Shown here piece by piece: positions 6,545 to 10,782 of a DNA stretch of 10,782 nucleotides. Origin of the DNA: Thermoplasmata archaeon (lineage in GTDB: Archaea; Thermoplasmatota; Thermoplasmata; Thermoplasmatales; Thermoplasmataceae). Under the pieces are notes generated by a model that was not told the DNA's origin, did no database searches, and saw only the letters and a program-made list of their open reading frames with translations. Location of the stretch: positions 1 through 10,782 of the forward strand of contig JAKAYM010000061.1 of the NCBI GenBank assembly GCA_021826795.1, given 5' to 3'. Positions within the stretch are counted from its first letter, which is position 1. The number at the start of each line of letters is the position of its first letter. A program made the translations under genes and the position numbers.

Positions 6545-6558
6545 CATAACTAATAAAA
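6545..6558 (+). promoter_or_regulatory. TATA-like promoter of the Gfo/Idh/MocA gene
   Basis: An A/T-rich stretch (CATAACTAATAAAA) lies 17-30 bases before the ATG at 6575, and no Shine-Dalgarno-like sequence is present. Both observations fit a leaderless mRNA. Confidence 0.35.
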
Positions 6559-6574
6559 AGCCTTACAATTATTT

Positions 6575-7531
6575 ATGAGAATTCTGGTTGTGGGTGTGAA
6601 TAACTTCGGACAGATCCATCTGTCTGCAATAAAAAATATGGATATCAGTATAGTTGAGAGAAAATCCGAGATCATCGAAAAATCCCGGGAAAAATTCAAA
6701 ATAAGTTCAGTGTACAGCAGCTATGATGAGGCGCTTAATGATAGGTTCGATATTGTTGATTTAATTGTACCTCATTACCTTCACCGGGAAATGGCTATGA
6801 AGGCCATGGAAATGGGTAGCAATGTTCTCCTTGAGAAACCTATTGCCACGTCTATAAAAGACGCTGAGGATCTGATAACTGCTTCCAGAAAATTTAATGT
6901 AAAATTCATGGTTACAGATCAGTACTATTTTGATCCATCTGTAAGAGAGGCCGTGAGAATAATTAAAAACGGTGAAATCGGCAAACCCGTATCTAGTGTT
7001 GTTAGGGATCAGAGATATTACACAAACAAGGGTTGGAGAGCAAACAGTAAGGATATGGGTGGAGGATCGCTTATAGACGGTGGAATCCATTTCATTGATA
7101 CTCTTCTGAACTTCGGTGGTGATTATGACAGTATAGATGGAATTAGCCGGCATGGTGGTTCTGCCCTTCAAGGTGAAGACACAACCACTGCAATGTTTAG
7201 ATTCAAGAACGGAAGTACAGGACTATTTTTCTATACATGGGCATACCGTAATCCGCCCGTACTGCCTGCCTTTGAGGTAATCGGTGACAATGGCTCTCTA
7301 TACGAGGACCCTGCATCCAGGACAGAATGGGGGATTGATACTGCTAACAGAACTGTTTATGGCGATCTGATTCTCAATGGCAAGAAACTCAATATTAAAA
7401 AATACGATGTATATGAAAAAGAAATAGGGGAATTTGTAAAGAGCGTGAAAAATGATACTGCTGTTCCCTTTCCTCCAGAAATAGCTCTCAGGGATCTAAA
7501 AGCTATACTGGAGATATATGGTATGTCATGA
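6575..7531 (+). CDS. Gfo/Idh/MocA family oxidoreductase
   Basis: A 318-residue NAD(P)-dependent dehydrogenase, typically acting on sugars, inositols or related compounds. The N-terminal Rossmann fold starts with ILVVGVNNFGQIH, a variant of GxGxxG in which the middle glycine is Asn (G7-V-N9-N-F-G12). The family hallmark EKP is at 87-89 in LLEKPIATS. The C-terminal domain has GGGSLIDGGIHFIDTLLN, with D168, H172 and D175, corresponding to the GGGxLxDxGxHxxD substrate and catalytic motif. Length is slightly below the common 330-380 residues. The ATG at 6575 leads straight into the first beta strand, so the start is secure. It is a single gene, separated by 211 and 231 bases from its neighbours. 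The substrate cannot be read from the sequence. Confidence 0.9.
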   Translation: MRILVVGVNNFGQIHLSAIKNMDISIVERKSEIIEKSREKFKISSVYSSYDEALNDRFDIVDLIVPHYLHREMAMKAMEMGSNVLLEKPIATSIKDAEDLITASRKFNVKFMVTDQYYFDPSVREAVRIIKNGEIGKPVSSVVRDQRYYTNKGWRANSKDMGGGSLIDGGIHFIDTLLNFGGDYDSIDGISRHGGSALQGEDTTTAMFRFKNGSTGLFFYTWAYRNPPVLPAFEVIGDNGSLYEDPASRTEWGIDTANRTVYGDLILNGKKLNIKKYDVYEKEIGEFVKSVKNDTAVPFPPEIALRDLKAILEIYGMS

Positions 7532-7663
7532 AAGGCAATTAAATATTATTTTTACTGTTGGGAATATAAAATATCCAGCTTCATGATATAAACCAGTAAA
7601 AGGTGCTAAATGTCAGGCATAATTTCGCCATAAAATTTCCATAAACTGGCTTTAATAATTAAA

Positions 7664-7677
7664 AATAGTTTACTATT
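7664..7677. repeat. Perfect 14-base palindrome upstream of the CADD-like gene
   Basis: AATAGT-TT-ACTATT is a perfect dyad about 56 bases before the TATA box of the next gene, in the longest gene-free gap of the window (7532-7762). It is a possible operator. The rest of the gap shows only AT-rich sequence, a T run near 7548 and a distant CCAGT...ACTGG pair. Confidence 0.35.
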
Positions 7678-7727
7678 CGGTACAATAAGTAATGTAGTTT
7701 AAATGATGCTGTCCATATGTAAATTTC

Positions 7728-7741
7728 AAAAAGCTTAAATA
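7728..7741 (+). promoter_or_regulatory. BRE and TATA promoter of the CADD-like gene
   Basis: An A run followed by GCTTAAATA gives a close match to an archaeal BRE plus TATA element. The TATA centre at 7737 is 26 bases before the ATG at 7763, exactly the distance expected for a transcript starting at the start codon. It is the best promoter in the window. Confidence 0.65.
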
Positions 7742-7762
7742 GTATTTATTATATTATATATT

Positions 7763-8434
7763 ATGCAGCAATCAGATTTTTACGGAGAAATAAAGAGGGT
7801 TGTAAAGGGACATGAAGCTACTGACAATGACTTCATCAACAGATTCGCCAGAGGAGAAATATCCGATGATGAGTTCATAAGATTTTCAATTGAATTCTAC
7901 CATTTTACACGGGAGTGGCCAGAAATACTTGCAAAATTGCTTGTAAGTACTGAGAATGAGAACGATGCGTACGAGCTTACAGGAATACTGGTATCTGAGC
8001 TCGGTAGCGAGGATCCTGCGAAAAGGCATGAGCTTTTATACAGAAGATATTTAAGATCAATCGGTCTTAAACCCGAGGATTTGGTGAAACGGAAACAGCT
8101 ACAGACCACAAAGGCATGGCTTGACGGAATGAGAGACTACTTTTCATCGGATCACGCAAATGCCTTAGGCGCAGAATTTGCCCTTGAGAATATGGCTATA
8201 CCTATGTGGGATAAATTGCTACCCGGATTGAAGATAATGAAAGAAAGGAAATACAGGGATATGGATATGCTGTACTTTACCTTCCATAGGGATATAGAAT
8301 CCAAGCATGAAGATGCCATGGAGAACGTTATAGGAATACACAGCAATGATCAGAAGGATAAATTTATAGAGAGTGCAAAGGGAATACTTGAACTGGAAAA
8401 GAATTTCTGGCTCGGTCTTTCGGATAAGAAATAA
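7763..8434 (+). CDS. Heme-oxygenase-like dimetal enzyme, CADD/PqqC/TenA-related
   Basis: A 223-residue, all-helical protein of the heme-oxygenase-like fold, similar to the iron-containing redox enzyme (HDO) group. Candidate metal ligands are E79 in SELGSED, H89 in KRHELL, E142 in FALENMAIP, then H175, E179 and H182 in FHRDIESKHED. The order E, H, E, H-x3-(D/E)-x2-H fits the dimetal centre of Chlamydia CADD and related oxidases, although an Asp is more usual than E179 and the first E-H spacing is three residues longer. PqqC itself lacks a metal site and TenA needs a catalytic Cys, so those functions are less likely. Possible roles are an O2-activating oxidase, for example in cofactor or p-aminobenzoate synthesis, but this is inference. 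It is convergent with the tyrosine-degradation operon, with 30 bases between them. Confidence 0.78.
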   Translation: MQQSDFYGEIKRVVKGHEATDNDFINRFARGEISDDEFIRFSIEFYHFTREWPEILAKLLVSTENENDAYELTGILVSELGSEDPAKRHELLYRRYLRSIGLKPEDLVKRKQLQTTKAWLDGMRDYFSSDHANALGAEFALENMAIPMWDKLLPGLKIMKERKYRDMDMLYFTFHRDIESKHEDAMENVIGIHSNDQKDKFIESAKGILELEKNFWLGLSDKK

Positions 8435-8464
8435 ATGCATTAAAAATTTTATAACTAATTTTTT
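8435..8464. terminator. Shared bidirectional T-tract terminator
   Basis: The 30-base gap between two convergent genes has a plus-strand T7 run starting at 8459 (reaching 8465) and an A5 run (8442-8446) that is a T run on the minus strand. Each is placed to end transcription of the gene running into it. Confidence 0.5.
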
Positions 8465-9604
8465 TCACGATTTCCATGAATATTGGTAATTTTTATCCTT
8501 TATTGATTCTGCCTTTTCAGTGGGAAGTAACCATTTATACGATTCGACCATGATAGCAACCTCATCGGTCTTTTCTGCGCCTATACTATTCTCCACAACT
8601 CCTGGCTGCGGTCCGTGAATCATTCCGTGAACATGCATTGTAATTGATTTTTCTCCTATGCCCTTCCTGCTCATGAAATTCCCAGACGAATAGAATATGA
8701 GTTCGTCCGAATCTATATTGTTGTGGTAATACGGGATGGGAATAGCCCTTTCATGGAAATCAAATAGCCTGGGAAGGAATGCGCCGATCATGAAATGCTT
8801 CGACTCAAATACAGTATGTACCGGAGGTGGCATGTGTAGTTTTCCTACAATCGGTGCAAATTTATCAATGTTGATGGAAAACGGGTAAAGATAACCATCG
8901 TAACCTTCCAGATCAAAAACTGGATTATTTCTCACAGTATTAAGATAATAATTACCATAATCGACCCTTATATTGTATTCACCTTTATTATTTTCAGGCT
9001 CTACAAATTCAGGTATCTGTATATCCCTGGAATAGTACGGCATGCCTTCTTTCAACTGTCCATATTTATTCATATAATGATCTGGAATCTCAATGTGATC
9101 TGTTGAAATAGTAAAAAAGAAAAATGACCTTTCATTCATTATTGCTCTGTAGGTTGTACCCTTAGGAATATATATAAAGTCTCCTGCCCTGAATTTGAGT
9201 ATTCCGAAAGGCGATAGAATTGCACCGGAACCAGAATGTACAAAGAAAACCTCATCATAAAGCGCATTCCTGAAATACTCATCAGTATTCGCATCAGTAT
9301 CTATGATGCCGGTTCTGATTGAATTATTGAAGAATAGAACCTGCCTACCAGTATAAAAATTATCCAGCTTGCCCAGTTCTCCTGTACGGAGATGTCTGTG
9401 CTCAACTAAATCCACTGGCGATAATTTCTCACGGTATTGAACATCTGTAGTTTCAACTTCTGCAGGATCAAACCTATGGTATAGCAAAGAATATCGCCCG
9501 TCGAAAGCATCCAGACCAAACAGTTCTTCTTTTTCTATGTGATTTCTATCATCGTATGTATGCCTCTGTTCAGGCACCTTTCCCATTTTTACATAGTAAA
9601 CCAT
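8465..9604 (-). CDS. hmgA: Homogentisate 1,2-dioxygenase
   Basis: A 379-residue non-heme Fe(II) enzyme of the cupin fold that opens the ring of homogentisate with O2 to give maleylacetoacetate, the second ring-modifying step of tyrosine and phenylalanine breakdown. The N-terminal cupin carries DEVFFVHSGSGAILSPFG and RAGDFIYIPKGTTYR. The C-terminal iron site is visible as PYYHNNIDSDE (H294 and E301) and IHGPQPG (H330), the usual His-Glu-His set in the short prokaryotic form. The family ending ES-IG..KTDEVAIMVES is also present. The length suits prokaryotic members, which are shorter than the 445-residue human enzyme. It is the third visible gene of the operon. Its ATG directly follows the TGA of the fumarylacetoacetate hydrolase gene (TGAATG), with a GGTGGTG ribosome binding site inside that gene, so translation is probably coupled. 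Confidence 0.93.
   Translation of the reverse strand: MVYYVKMGKVPEQRHTYDDRNHIEKEELFGLDAFDGRYSLLYHRFDPAEVETTDVQYREKLSPVDLVEHRHLRTGELGKLDNFYTGRQVLFFNNSIRTGIIDTDANTDEYFRNALYDEVFFVHSGSGAILSPFGILKFRAGDFIYIPKGTTYRAIMNERSFFFFTISTDHIEIPDHYMNKYGQLKEGMPYYSRDIQIPEFVEPENNKGEYNIRVDYGNYYLNTVRNNPVFDLEGYDGYLYPFSINIDKFAPIVGKLHMPPPVHTVFESKHFMIGAFLPRLFDFHERAIPIPYYHNNIDSDELIFYSSGNFMSRKGIGEKSITMHVHGMIHGPQPGVVENSIGAEKTDEVAIMVESYKWLLPTEKAESIKDKNYQYSWKS

Positions 9605-10782
<1,178 letters not shown>

Noticed and set aside
6761..7171. A 136-codon minus-strand frame inside the Gfo/Idh/MocA gene
   Set aside because: It is fully contained in a well-supported gene, has no promoter or ribosome binding site and shows no protein motif.
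7532..7762. Small RNA or short gene in the longest gap
   Set aside because: No stable long stem, tRNA-like clover leaf or open frame with a start site was seen; the sequence is mostly AT-rich promoter and terminator material.

Overview
The window looks like a chromosomal piece of a moderately AT-rich, aerobic archaeon. The Thermoplasmatales (Ferroplasma or Acidiplasma-like) fit best, but this is an inference. Supporting points seen in the sequence are TATA-type boxes about 22-27 bases before start codons, so that many first genes look leaderless; GGTG/GAGGT-type ribosome binding sites mainly at internal operon genes; an archaeal ATPase of the DUF234 type; and heavy use of AGA/AGG and ATA codons. 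Oxygen-using enzymes (two dioxygenases) and a hemerythrin imply contact with oxygen.

Layout from left to right. Positions 1-228 hold the C-terminal end of a major facilitator (MFS) transporter with an in-frame stop almost at the window edge. A complete sugar-porter-like MFS transporter follows (343-1725), then a five-helix CcdC/DUF1453-like membrane protein (1858-2361), then a stand-alone ATPase with a C-terminal PD-(D/E)XK-like nuclease motif (2525-3904). Two genes then run on the minus strand: a metallo-beta-lactamase-fold hydrolase (3973-4731) and a hemerythrin HHE protein (4849-5340). The hemerythrin is divergent from an aldo/keto reductase (5515-6363), and their shared intergenic region contains two inverted repeats that could be operators. 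Downstream of the reductase, its last codons and stop recur in an imperfect tandem repeat. Next come a Gfo/Idh/MocA oxidoreductase (6575-7531) and a heme-oxygenase-like diiron/dimetal enzyme related to the CADD/PqqC group (7763-8434).

The right end holds the clearest pathway: a tightly packed minus-strand operon for tyrosine breakdown, transcribed from right to left. It consists of 4-hydroxyphenylpyruvate dioxygenase (C-terminal 99 residues, continuing past 10782), fumarylacetoacetate hydrolase (9605-10486) and homogentisate 1,2-dioxygenase (8465-9604). The genes overlap by 4 bases or abut directly. Together they would turn 4-hydroxyphenylpyruvate into homogentisate, then maleylacetoacetate, and finally fumarate plus acetoacetate. 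The isomerase for maleylacetoacetate is not in view.

No stretch longer than 300 bases is free of genes; the largest gaps are 7532-7762 (231 bases) and 6364-6574 (211 bases). I saw no tRNA, rRNA, CRISPR array, complete insertion sequence or clearly new multi-gene system. The most unusual items are the CADD-like protein next to the tyrosine operon, the apparent absence of a maleylacetoacetate isomerase from the visible operon, and the repeated 3' end of the aldo/keto reductase gene.
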